A DNA stretch of 64,000 bases from Naematelia aurantialba (taxonomy: Eukaryota > Basidiomycota > Tremellomycetes > Tremellales > Naemateliaceae): contig JAKFAO010000011.1 of the NCBI GenBank assembly GCA_021527695.1, forward strand, positions 248,001 to 312,000, written 5' to 3'. The notes under the pieces were generated by a model, which saw nothing but the letters and a program-made list of their open reading frames with translations, was not told the DNA's origin and searched no databases. Shown in pieces: positions 44,801 to 56,500 of the stretch; within the stretch, counting starts at the first letter, position 1; the number at the start of each line of letters is the position of its first letter. A program made the position numbers and the translations under genes.

Positions 44801-46130
44801 CCAAACACCACCCGGCACAGTCACCCTCATTGCGGCACCCATCGAAGCGCCAAGCAGATCTGGCCCGCATACGCCAAGGACTCCTGGAGCATACGTTTCT
44901 GATTCGGAAGAACCGTCACGACCGTTGACTGCTGAAGAAGAGGCTGAAGCAGCGGCATTAAAACGCAAGTCTGGGTGGGCAAACTGGCTTCGACGAGAGG
45001 CGGGAGAGAAGCCGCGTACCCTGGAGCAGTGGCATGAATTGAGAATGAAGCGACGACGAGGCGTGGGGTGGATGAACCAGATGATCGAAGAGTTTGGGAT
45101 TGCCGATGCTCCTGTCGATGCACCGCCGACACCTGTTGTTCCTGTCGAAGAAGCCGTGCCAGACGAGATTGGCGAAAGAGAGGAGAAACCCAGAGGACCA
45201 AAGTGGTTACCGCAGAGTTTCGAAAACACGCTTGCGGCGCTTGGACAAGGTCCAGACGCACAGCCCAAGTACCGACTCGGTGGTCCGCCTGTGCCGCGCA
45301 GTCCCAATGGCTCCATCATCAAAAAGACTCCGGGGCCGTCGGGATCGAGTGCCAAACGCGCTGCGCATGGCTCCAGTCAGTCGAGGAAGAAGTCGCGCTC
45401 GTCGGACGTGTCTGCCTCGCCTGCCGGGACGATGGCTGGACCTTCACGCCTCCCGCTCGAGTTGGGGACGCATTCGTTGCATGCCGATTATGGGTCTCAA
45501 CAGCCGCAACCGTATTTCCACGATGCGCCGCTGCATCTCCCGCACGAGGTCGAATACCACGTCGAGCACTATGCGTACCCCACGGCGACGTCGGCGCGGG
45601 AATCATCATACGAGCAACAATCTGCTTACCACCCTGAACATCACACTGCGACATACAGCTACCGGTACGAGCAGCCGGCCAATGGGGCTCCCTTAGCCTC
45701 TGACCCGCAGGACCTCGCTTCCGCAGCAGTCGTTGGAAGCTCCGTCGATCAGATTGACCCAAACCTGACCGTGGTTGCGTCGACCCATCCCGCTTCACAG
45801 ACGACCAAACTCGAGACCATGCACGATGACCTCTTCACGCCAGTTACGCAACACTACGCGACACCGACACCAGTAGCCGCCGGAACCGCGCCATCTGAGA
45901 CGTCGTCGAACCCTACCAACGGCACGCCTGGCAGCCGGGACACGAACAAGCAGAAAGCTATTGCAGCGCGGAACGGCGCGCCCATGGGCTGGGTCTATAC
46001 CGTAGACGCGGGCGCCTCGCCCCGCCAGGCAGTCGACGTCATCCCGCAGAATCTGGAGAGGTCGACCCGGCGGGCTCGGACGAGTCTCGTCCGTGAGGCG
46101 GTCATTGCCGGGGAGAAGAGGCTGCCGTGA
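41839..46130 (+). CDS. AWS-SET-postSET histone lysine methyltransferase (Ash1/Set2 group)
   Basis: Chromatin enzyme expected to methylate histone H3, probably Lys36, by analogy with AWS-SET proteins. A first exon of 1,480 nt (41839-43318) encodes a disordered Lys/Arg/Ala-rich region with an acidic stretch (DATDDDDEDGDVEVIEEVDE). Exons 2-6 carry the AWS zinc motif (CNCDPESRCGENCINR, then CGKECPCGELCENKS) and the SET domain. The SET motifs are GPRGFGLVVQEDVKEGDFV, DYRGEVISLETF, RNFYALAYDQDEVIDAG and NDARFINHSCDPNLEVRKY, ending ELSYDYNFD. The postSET CHCGAANCVGFLG has all cysteines. The NHSCDPN and YDY motifs are intact, so activity is expected. The last exon runs about 600 further residues with basic and low-complexity segments and no WW or bromo domain seen. 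Length is roughly 1,350 residues. Ash1-like fits better than Set2 because no SRI or WW domain is visible; this is inference. Confidence 0.88.
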
Positions 46131-46633
46131 GAGAGGCTGCCGGGGGGCGAAGTGTTGCGGGGAGAGGCTGCCGAGAGGCGATGTCTTGCGGGGAGAGACT
46201 GTCATGGGGAGGGGATCTGAGCCACAGTGTCGCAGCGGGAGTGACGCGATGTGCAGTGCCGCGTGGTTGATGGAGTGCCGACTTGGGAGACTGTCTTGAT
46301 TCGCGACCATGTGGCAGTATGGGGAGTTGGGCAGAGACGATTTGTGGATTTGTGAGGCTGTCGATAGTGTGCAGTACTGCAGTACTCTTGACTCAGTTTG
46401 CAGAAGAGTCACTTGGGCAGTGACCAGTGACCAGTGACCAGCGGCAAGCAAGTGGAGAGGTAGCAAGCAGAGGTGGATGTCGATTGGTTGTAATTATCGT
46501 GTCCATCTTGGTATCTGTGTGTATCTCTTTTGGAGTCTTGATGCACTCTTGACGATGCCTGTGAACTCTCTGGCTTTTCGACTGCACCACGATGCATGGA
46601 CATGGCTCCTGGCAGAGCAACGCACCGTGGCAA
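46131..46633. repeat. Convergent 3' gap with short tandem repeats
   Basis: These 503 bp lie between the SET gene and PAN2 stops, with no supported gene. A unit of about 41 bp, GGGGAGAGGCTGCCG plus flanks, is repeated about twice at 46130-46205. CAGTGACCAGTGACCAGTGACCAG is an 8-bp tandem triplet at 46420-46443. Confidence 0.55.
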
Positions 46634-49600
46634 TCATCTGAACCTACGCGGCACGGCAGAGGCCGCCACCGCCGCCGCCGCCGCCGCATCCTGACCCGGA
46701 CCCGGCCCGGCGGGCGCCCTCCAGAGCTGTCCCTGTCCGCTCGGCTGGAGCGTACCCTGTCCCCCTTGGACCTGCTGGTTCACAGAAACGTGGGGTTGCC
46801 CTCTGCCGCCTCGCCCTCTCCCTCCTGCGCCCCCTGCACCACCTGTACCACCTGTACCACCGGCACCACCGGCACCCCCAGTAGCACCTGCGCCACCTGC
46901 ATGAGTCTGAGATTGAGACTGTGCGTGTCCCGGCGCCCCGGGCTGCACTGGCTGAGTCTGAGTCTGGCTTGGTGTACTGTTCTGCCCTTTCCGCACCGGG
47001 GCGATGAGCGCCGGCGCGGGCGATGGGGGTGCTGCCCGATCTTGTGGGGGCTTGAATCCCTGGAGACGACTGATCAGCAGATGCAGATGCCTTTGAACAC
47101 AATTTATACAACGGTAGTAACAGTAGCACTAGATGCGAGTGTAAAGGATAATAGGCGTGAAGGGGTGAGGCGGTGAGGCGGTGAGGCGGTGAGGGCGTGA
47201 TGGGAGTCGCAATCGCGGTCGCAGACTTACCAGTCTCTGTCCCTCGACAAAGATATCCTCCATGACGTCTTCGAACCGCCCGTCCTCGTCGAACTTCTGA
47301 TACAGCTTGTACAGCAGCAACGCATACCGCGCATCCTCGATCGAGTCGTGGGTATGTGTCTGAATATCCTTCTTCAGCAAGAACCACGACAAGAACCTCA
47401 GCGAGAGTTTCCGGTGTCGTCCAGGCACTGTATAGAGGTTGACGGTATCCATCACTTGTTCCGGCGGGACAAAGATATTGATCGTTCGGAAATCTTTAGA
47501 CAGGCCGTGGCCTATGAATATACAGCCAAGATCGACGAGGAGCCGCAGTTTCTTGTACGCCACTTTGAGAGGCACGAGAGTGTGCGGCGAGTTGTTGGGG
47601 TCAAGATCGCCGTCTGTCCGTCAGCGTTTGACGGGAAAGAAAACTTACTTTTGATGCCGGAGAACTCGGTGAGATAGTCAACGACAGCCTCGCTTGTATG
47701 GATGTAGTCGTCGATGAAGGGGACAGCCTCTTGTTCCCCCTGTCCACGCAGAACCGACACACGAGCAAGCGACATGTGTGAAGGTCGAAGGATATTCTTC
47801 GTACCGTCCGACCTGAATTCCATCTCTTCCTGTTGAATTTATCGGTTAGCTGGGAAGACACGGCCGTCGCACCACGTACCTGCTGCAGAGCGACGAATTC
47901 TGCATCAATAGCGATAAGGGTTCCAGGCTGCGGTAGTTCCTCTGGTTGGAGCGTCTTGTGCTTTATCATGTTCTTGCGCCGATTCCAAGCTATCGAGACA
48001 TCCTTGAAAAGTCCATCGGTACTCAGCTGCTTTGGGAGTTTGTCCAGGTCCAAAACGCGGTGCGAGTCCGCCCGCTCTAGCATCAAAACCGCCGGCGTCT
48101 TCCAGGTCCCGGAAAAGCTGAAGACCTCGTCTTCGGTGACGGGCCGGACTGAAAAATCATTGAACATGATCCATGTGCTTTCGGCGTCCTCAGTCGACGG
48201 GACTGTACGTCAGCCGGGTCAAAACATCACTCACCTTTCGCAAAGGAGATGAGATGAGCCGTGTGCTCTGGCGATTCCTGGATCTGTACGACCAACGCCT
48301 GAACAATTAGCCGGTTCAGGGTATACACCCACCTTGACTTCGTAGGTGACCGACTCATCTCCTGACAGCAGATCACTGTCGTGCGGAGCGGCAAACGTCA
48401 CTTTGGGAGCCAAGTATCGCCGCGTCTCCTTTGCCATCGTTTGATCCCTCCACAGGTCAAGGATCTCGGGTGAAGATACCATGGCGTTGACGGCGAGTAC
48501 CGGCGGCAAGCGCCCTGCCAGCAGCCTGGTGCTAGTCATCGGCTCGAAGCGTTTGCAGCTGCTGCAAGTTGCCTTCTGAGTGGTCTCTCTGACGATGGAG
48601 GCGCGAAGCAGCTCTGGGAACGGCGGAGTTTCCGAGGGCTAAGATCAGCTCGTCACCAGGCTACAACTTACCTTCTTGGGATATATCAGGTCGATCGCGT
48701 GTAATGTCGAGTCCCTTGAGACCACAGATCCGCAAGCCTGACATGTATTGGTTATTCGCATGTCAATACCGAGGACCTGGTCGATGGCTGACGTCGGCGA
48801 GAGAGACAGGTTCGCCAACGAAGATGGACGGATATCAAAGCTCTCGCCGTTGACCACCGCCTCAGTACTAAAAGTCGACAGCAGCCATCGGTTGAAGCTC
48901 TGGATCAGGCTCCCGTAGGGCGAGGTCGATTTCTCACCGTCGTCCATGAGGCCTAGGGCGGACGCTTGAGGTGTCGCACTAAAGGCACGACTGAAGTTAC
49001 TAGCTTGGCAATTGATGCCCTTGGCGTCCTCCAGCATCCGGAATAAGAACCCAGCCTCGCAGAGCAGGCAGTGCTCCTTTTTACAGTCTATACAGATGTG
49101 GCCTTTTGCCACGGCGCGAATTGGGGCCACATAGTGTAGAGCTTGGAGAAGTGAATTCGTATACGAATTGAGGATATCCGTTTCCAGGCCGGAATACTCG
49201 GTTCGATTGTAAAACTCGAAATCGAAATCCTCGACACCGAATTTAGAGTACTTGATTTCCACTTTACGGTAGTACTTGGGCATCTGACCAGGAGGAACCG
49301 GCTGCTGTCAGCTTTGCCGCCAGTTCTGCTCACCTCCTCGTCGATGTCGATGACCGCAGACTGCTGAGCCTTGCGGTCCTTTTCACTCCGGAAACGGGGC
49401 GCACTATCTCTGCGTCCGGCGGCCTTGCCTGTCGCCCGTTTGCCAGCCCCAGGCCGAGCCGTAACGACGTATCGCTTGCCCCTCAGCTCTTTCGGGTTGG
49501 TCGCATAGCCTACGAAATCGACCATTTTCATCGTCGACAACACTGCGGCCGGCAGCGGTTCAGGCGGGTTGAAGAATGGGGAAGTGATCGGGGCATAATC

Positions 49601-50866
49601 TGCAGTGGGAAAATTGGAGAGGAGAGGTTCGTCGTAGTAAGGCATGCCAATGAGATTCAGTGGGCTTCCTGTCAGCTGCATGAATTCTCAGTGTACCCAC
49701 GTCTTTTCTGTCCAGTTGACTGATGGTGGTGGATCAACGGGATCGGGCCATTCCTGCTTCACCCCATCATACCCATTGAAAGGAGGAAGAAGTAGACTTC
49801 CATCCTCAGCCGTCACAGCATGTTCGCCCGTCTCATGCGTTGTCCACAGATGCAACTGCCCATCGCCGTCTCCAAAAGCCAGATAGTCGCCTCCTGGACT
49901 CAAAGCCATCGACGTGATGTACGAATTGACGTGTAATTGCAACAACGAAGTTCCTCCGGGGTCTGCCATATCGACGACCTGCAGCATACCCGTCTGAGAA
50001 GAGACGAGCAGCTTGGACGGGTCACTGGGATGCAGGAGGCAGAACGCCGGTCCGGCCGGAAAGGATATTGGCGGCAGAGCTCGAAGGGTGCGGACATCGT
50101 ATAGCTTGACCATTGGATCTGGCATTGGATGCCCCGACCTTTCATCAGCTATCGCGACATCCACGGACTCACATATGAGTCCATCCCCAGGTACACACGA
50201 GATGGCCATGTGCGTCGGCGCCGTTCAGTCCGCCCGTGTGAGCTCGGACAGGGGCAACATTCGAGGCGGGTTTGAAGCCTGTTCGGGGGTCGAGGATGGT
50301 GACCTGGCCATTGAGAGACGACGACACCACGTTCCGCTGTAGAGGAGCGAGATGCACTATAGGATTTGGCGGGTCCACCTCCCCGTCAGCACCGCACGCC
50401 GGCGACTGGCACTCACTCGTCTGACGACCTCGCCTCTCGAGGTATTGGCAAGCAACATCTGGCCCGTACCGCCCGCCAGTACCTCGTGCGAGTTGGTCGG
50501 GTTCGGTGCCATGCTCCTCAGACTCCTCGTCGGATCACTGACCGTCCACCTGGGCGCACCACCGCGTCTCCGTCCTCCCACTCCTCCCTCAGTCAGTGTC
50601 CACACCTCGCGGTCGGTCACTCGGATCTGCTTGACGCCCCGGCCCGTTCCGGAAGGAACAAATACGCCTGCCGCCGCTCCATGTGCCGGGAACTGAACGT
50701 TGCGCGTCAAGGAGAGCGGACTGCACAGCACCGAGACGAGACCGGACGAAGTCCCAACCCACAGAACATCAGAGTATGAGTCGACATGGACCGATGTCGC
50801 GAGGGGTTTGATGTCGACAGCTTGAGGAGGGAGAGGAAGGAGATGAAGGGGGTTATAGGTAGACAT
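46634..50866 (-). CDS. PAN2: PAN2 poly(A)-nuclease deadenylation complex catalytic subunit
   Basis: Exonuclease of the Pan2-Pan3 complex that starts mRNA poly(A) shortening. The start at 50866 ([20 protein letters not shown]) opens a WD40 propeller ([54 protein letters not shown]). A linker follows ([13 protein letters not shown]). The ubiquitin-hydrolase-like domain begins [18 protein letters not shown] and lacks the catalytic Cys of true deubiquitinases, as in all PAN2; it has two CxxC pairs. The RNase-T/DEDD exonuclease has [27 protein letters not shown] and [16 protein letters not shown], so the DEDD acidic residues and the final His are intact. After GFKPPQD there is a C-terminal extension of about 115 residues rich in Gly, Ala and Gln with an RGRGGRG box. 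About ten exons give roughly 1,190 residues. Confidence 0.93.
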
Positions 50867-51037
50867 GATGAGTCTATCCTTGCTATCTAGGCCTCATATT
50901 GCCAGGATATTGAGACGCTCTTGACTATGGAGCACTGGGTAAAGGGCAGCAACAACATCTCGACTGTCGCCCAGACGGAAGCAAATTTCATGTGAGAGAC
51001 GAGACTATGCTATGCATAACGGTGACTTTGGTGATGT

Positions 51038-53198
51038 CTACAGCTCCTTCTTCTCCGACTTGAGCTTCAACGGCTTGCCATCCCCTCTGAAACCGTCGAG
51101 AGCCTTTAGCCGTTCGGTCAGAGTTGGGTGAGAGTGATGGTACATTGAGTAGAGGACGTCATTGTGCGGACTGGACAGGTTCTTCACGTGAAGCTTAGTC
51201 AAGGCCGACTTGAGCTCTTCTCGCTTGTCAAGCTTGACGCCAAATTCATCTACACCCGTTTGTCAGGTCCATCCTCTTGGAGTATCATGTCGGCTTACCA
51301 GCCTGATACTCGTATTTACGAGTCAAGCCGTTGAAGAAGAACTTGACCGCCGCGTCAAGAGGCTCGAGCAAAAGCTGGAAGAGGGTGAAGCCAATAACAT
51401 TGGCTGCCGGTCTGCCGGGACCACCCAGAGCAAGCGACGGGTCAAATCCAAATGATTCGTAAAGTGCCGCGTTGTGGATGAAAACGGCAAACATGGTGAG
51501 CGTGAAGAGGATATGCAAGTTGCCCACAAGCAGGAGTTTGCTCGGATGGCCTGTGGAAATTAGTCACACCACGCGACCGAGAGGACAGCGTACTAAGGTA
51601 CCAATGTCCCAGCTCGTGGCCTAAAGAGCCATTAGTTATGCCTATCGAAGTAGTGCGGAACCACCTACCAAGCACCGCTTCCACCTCTGCTGGCGTCGAC
51701 TGCTCCATCAAAGTATCAAAGATGACGATGTGCTTGTTCCACGGCAGTCCGTAAAAGTACCTGTATCGTCAGCGACATGTGACATGCAGCCGCTTACGCA
51801 TTTGAGTGCGAGCTGCGTTTGCTGCCATCGATCTCGTAGAGGTGTTTCAGGGGAAAGTCGAGTTTGTTTGCCAGAATTTCCACGCGTGTGCGGACCTCGC
51901 CATGGGGCAGCGGAGTGAGTTTGTTGAACAACGGCTGAACTGTGGTCGATCAGCGCTTATATCTTCAATTCCTGCGGATAGTCTGGAGAGAAACCAGGAG
52001 GCAAGCGGGATAGGTGGGGAGAAGAGGGGAAAACATGGAAGAGGGCTAGGGAGACGTACTGGCGATAGGATATATGATTTGCATGGAAAGCTGTATCGTA
52101 ATCCTAGGCATCAGACTAGGCACGAATCTGGCCACCCACATGAACAGCATCAACCACGGCACAAAGTCCCTCCCGGCCCAATTGATGATCCACAAGAAGG
52201 CGGCCCATATCGGCAGTCCCAGGACCGCCATGAGCGCCGTCGATTTTACCTTGTCGGCCCAGAACAGCCTGACGGTGGTCTTGTTGAATCCGTGCTTTTC
52301 CTCGAGCACAAAGGTGTAGAAGTAGTCCCATGGTAGGCTGAAGGGGATGTTGAATGCGACGAGGATGGCCGTCCATATGAGGGAGCGGGTGATCTACTAC
52401 ATCTTCAGTCTCTTCGCTACTTCCTGATGGGAGTGTGACAGGGAGGAGAGAGCACCGGAAAGAGAGACGGGAGGAGAGAATGATAGGAAGGGGAGAGTGA
52501 TTGGGAGACGAGAGCGACAGGGAGGACAGAACCACTCACGATTCGGTCAGCCCCCAGTCCAAGCTTGGCCATACAGGAACCCGACCAATCCCACGTCTTT
52601 GTAAATAGCCCATAACGAATAACAGCCACATTGTAAACCTGGTCGAAAACCTTCTTGATCAACGCATAGCGGGTCTTATCACGCCCGTACGCTTGGGATT
52701 TATCGAACGTCTCTCGCGACAGGTGCTCTTTCAGTTCGACGGGGATTGTCTCGTTCTCATATTGCTTCAGTTGGCGTTTACTGTCCCGTCAACAAGATCC
52801 TTTACATCCCAAGCCGTCAACAAGGCTCCTCTACCGCCCAACTCCCATAAACGAGGATCTTCACCGCCCAACTCCCGTGAGTCGGGAAGATGTACCGTCC
52901 AAGCTCCAACTAGGATCTTCATCGTCCAAACTCCAGGGTGTTCTTCCACCGCTCAGGCTACGTAGCGAGATCCGGGACGCTGGCGCTCCATCGGCGGTAT
53001 TCAGACGAGGACGCTAAAACCCGACGCAGGTACGCGGGGGACACCAAGACCCAAGACTCACTAGAGGTACACCTCAAAGGCGGTCAGTGCCCAGGACCCG
53101 TAGATTGCTATTTGCTGATAATCGATGCTCGGATTATCCGCCAGCTGCACAAGTCGATCGATGCCTGTACCAATGGCGTCGATGACCGGGTTAGGCAT
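51038..53198 (-). CDS. STE24: CAAX prenyl protease 1 (Ste24, M48 metalloprotease)
   Basis: Zinc protease of the ER membrane that trims prenylated CAAX proteins such as mating pheromones and clears blocked translocons. Exon 1 (53198-53062) starts MPNPVIDAIGTGIDRLVQLA. After a 281-nt intron the family segment YKRQLKQYENETIPVELKE appears. Membrane helices (ALMAVLGLPIWAAFLWIINW and VPWLMLFMWVARFVPSLM) flank EKHGFNKTTVRLFWADKVKS. The zinc site is GHELGHWYL (HExxH; an intron splits it between G and H). Downstream, YEYQADEFG supplies the third ligand (Glu). The end KSEKKEL has lysines at -3 and -4, a dilysine-type ER retrieval signal. About eight exons give roughly 450 residues, the normal size. It is tandem with PAN2 (171-bp gap) and NUP159. 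Confidence 0.93.
52782..52945 (-). repeat. Five-copy ~30 bp repeat inside the first STE24 intron
   Basis: On the minus strand five diverged tandem copies of about 27-32 bp occur, with consensus near GGGAGTTGGGCGGTGAAGAT followed by CCTCGTT. They occupy the 3' half of the 281-nt intron and end directly at the acceptor GACGGGACAG. The two central copies are nearly identical over their first 15 bases. Confidence 0.78.
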
Positions 53199-53540
53199 CT
53201 TGCAGCGCTCTCAGTCGTAATTAGCTTCTGAACGAGAACGACGCTTGAAAGACTTTTGGAACAAGGCCACACGACGCACCGACGTGTCGAATGGGATGGA
53301 GCCCCACAACCAGAACCTGTGTGGCGAAAATGCACGGCCTGATGTGCTCGTACTCGACAGACATGCATGTGATGTGCAGAATACCAAGAGCTAGGACCAA
53401 GAGCTCCTCGCGGGACAGCACATTGACAACTTCCACTCTCCCCTTCGACATCGCCGCACGGCTCATGGGACACATTCGCCTTCCAAACAAACACTACTTC
53501 TGGAACTCGCCACCACTACTCTGAGAACTCGCTACCACCG
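53199..53540. other. Gap between NUP159 and STE24
   Basis: These 342 bp hold the 3' end of NUP159 and the promoter of STE24, both on the minus strand. Short open frames are present but lack family features. Nothing else is recognised. Confidence 0.4.
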
Positions 53541-56500
53541 CTACTTCTGCCCGCCACCACTTTGGAACCCGCTCAGACTGGCACATATCAGCGTGTATCC
53601 CAAGCCCCTTCTGATCTTGCGACCCGGACGTCACTTACCTGAAGAACCCCGACGGCGTCCCTTTGCTCGTCTCCTTCGGCGACTCGGAGGGGAGGTTGAA
53701 CGAGAACCCAGCTGCGGGAGAAAGTGTTGTCCCTGATCCAGAAGTCGAGCGGAATGGAGCAGCCGGGACGTGAGACCGATGTGTTCCCCCACCGGGTCTT
53801 GACGGTCGATTGGCAGGTGACGCAACGACCGAGCCTGGGTCCAGGCTGAGTTTTATGCCGCCAAAGCCGAACGAGGGAGATGCCTCGGTAGGCGGGGAAG
53901 CCGGAGAGATGGCTGGCTTGTTATCTTCAGGCGTTTTCTCCTGCGTCATGGTCGGTTTCGCTTCCGTCTCAGATTTGACATCCAGCTCGTCTGCCGACGC
54001 CTCCACGTTCCCATCAGAAGCATTTGCGTCTTGTGGGAAACGCCCAGGCAGAGGCAAACTGTCAACTTTGACGGGTCCTCCTGCCAAGCAAGTGGGGATT
54101 GAGCCCTTCTTCGCATTCGAGCCAGGCCGACTGAGCGTCGCCACCTTCAATCCGGTCAACCAAGCCGGTTTCGCCCCTTCGTGATTTAGCCGGTGCTGAA
54201 TCTCACGCAATACTTCGGGAGGGGGATCGAACGAGGTGGCTGGTGTGACCTTCTTCGACGGAGTCCCCAGTCTGCCTCCTGGCGTCGGACGCGCCTTGGT
54301 CGGCGTCGACATGCGAATGGCGTCAATCCGCCTAGATAGCTCGTCGATCGTGCTTAGTCGTTCCTGTAGCGTCGTATCCACATTCCAGATGGATCGCTCG
54401 ACTCGTTCAACCAGTGGATCTCCGTTGATACCATCCGCATCTGCCGACGAAGAGTCAAGCTTCAATATGGTCAAGCTATTCTCGAGTTCGTCCAGCTGGA
54501 ATTCCGTAGCCTGCACCGCATGCCGCAGCTGTGCTTGTATTTCCGCCTGCTCCGCGCTCAACTCGGTGACTTTGAAAGTTTGCGCAAATGACGGATCTTC
54601 ACGCGCTTCGATGAATTTCTCGATTTGGCCCATTTTGATGTCATCTATTCAACGTTAATAAACTCCCCTCCAAGTCGATGAGCCCAGACGTACTCTTCAA
54701 CATGCGAGACTGCAATTCGGACATCTTGGTTTCCACTGCCTCATCGGACTCGCGTGCACGGTCAAGGTCCGCGAATACAGTCTCAACAACCGCCAACAGT
54801 TCAGAAATTGTCGACAGCGGCAATGCCTTGTGTTTAGACAAGGTCGCGCTCTCAACCTTTGCGAACAAGGGAACGGCAACAGATTGGTGATACCTCGCAT
54901 TCACTTCAAGTGTTGCTTTCACCTAAGCACAATATCAGTCCGGACCACACTTTCGGAAAAAGTAGAGGCGCACTCGTGAGAGCTCAGCGTGAATCGTTTG
55001 TATCATTTGCTCAAGAGTCGCCGCAATTGTCTTCGATGTTGAAGCCGTTGGACGCGACGCAGCTGGTGTCGCCTGGCGCGAAGGCACAGCAAAGGTGGTC
55101 TGTATCGGCTGTGCTGGGGATTTAGGTTTCGATTGTCCTAGCGGTATGGATGGTTTTGATGGCGGGGCTGGGACGCTAGACAAGCCACGTGATTGACCAG
55201 TACTGCTTAACGGTGCCGAGCTTGGGGCATGTTGAGCGGTAGGCGGCTTCCCTAATCCCAGCCCGGTGGCTGGTTTAGCCGGCTCTGCTGAAGCGGAGGG
55301 CATAGCTCCAAAGAGAGACTTCGGAGGAGCAGGGGTCTGAGATGAGAAAAGACTGCCTGAAGGCTGTGAAGGTGCTGGACGAGGAGGGAACAAGCTGAAC
55401 CCGGCTGATGCCTCAGCAGGTGGCGCTCTTGCCTGTGCGTCGGGTTTCGATCCAAACAGGCTGAAAGGTGACGATGGAGTGTGAGACGCCGTCACGTCCG
55501 TCTTGGTCTGCCCAAACAAACTGAACGAATTCGACGATGCCTGTTGCTTGGCAGGGTCTTCTGTAGTTGCAGCCGGCTTTGGTGGAAACAGACTGAACGT
55601 GGGCGTTTCGTTTGGAACCGGCTTGACAGGAGACAAGGTCTGGGCAGTCTCGGGTGGCTGCCCGAGCGGTGAGCTGGCACGTACCGCGTGCTTGTTGAAG
55701 AACGTCGTAGTACTAGTTTGGGGGCTCGGCAAAGACGCGACGGGCGCCGGGCCGAGCCTGGACAGCAGGCTAGGTTCGTTCGTGGCCGATCCTTCGGTGG
55801 CGGTAAGAGGCACCTGTGGTGTAGGCTGTCCCGAAATCGACTTCCCAAACCACGTTGGTGACTTCGGCATTTTGCCCGAATCGAACAGCGCCTTCGCGTC
55901 TCGCTCCTCATCGTCATGGCCTTCGTCTTCGTCTTCGTCTGCTCCATCTGCACTCCCGTCTTCGGACTCGAGTTCCTCGGCTGACTCTTCCTTGATTGGA
56001 GGCATCTCGGGGGGGCCCGAAGAAGACCGCCTGTGTGATCGTCCGTCTTCTGCTCCCCTTTCCTCCTCATACTCATCTTCGTCTTCGCCTTCCTCTGCCT
56101 CATCCTCGTCGTCGAAGTCTCGCTCCTCGTCTTCGTATTCCTCTTCCTCATCATCGGGCCCGATAGCCTCACCTTCCCGATCTCCGTGCTCGTCTTCGTA
56201 CTCCTCTTCCTCATCATCCGGCCCCACAACCTCACCTTCTCGGTCTCCGTCGTCGTCAATCTCCTCCCAGTCCGCCTCATTCGCACCACCATTATCCTCC
56301 CCGCCGTCTGACTGGGGCTCTTCAATCTCGGGCTCGTCTGGTATGGGTACAATCGTTGCTTTGGCTGCAGTTGAGGCATGTTGGCTTGGAGTGGGACCAG
56401 CCGCTGGCGGAGAGGGAGGCGCAGGTACGTCATAACCTGGCGGAGCAGGCGCAGGCTCAGGTTTGACTTCGGTGCTATTGTCAGCGTTTGGAGAAGATTG

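Noticed and set aside
53635..53640. Stop codon of NUP159 at 53635 (ending SGFFR)
   Set aside because: The stop is created by AG/GTAAGT, a perfect donor. Splicing 53578-53638 adds a plausible FG-type tail ending at 53541.
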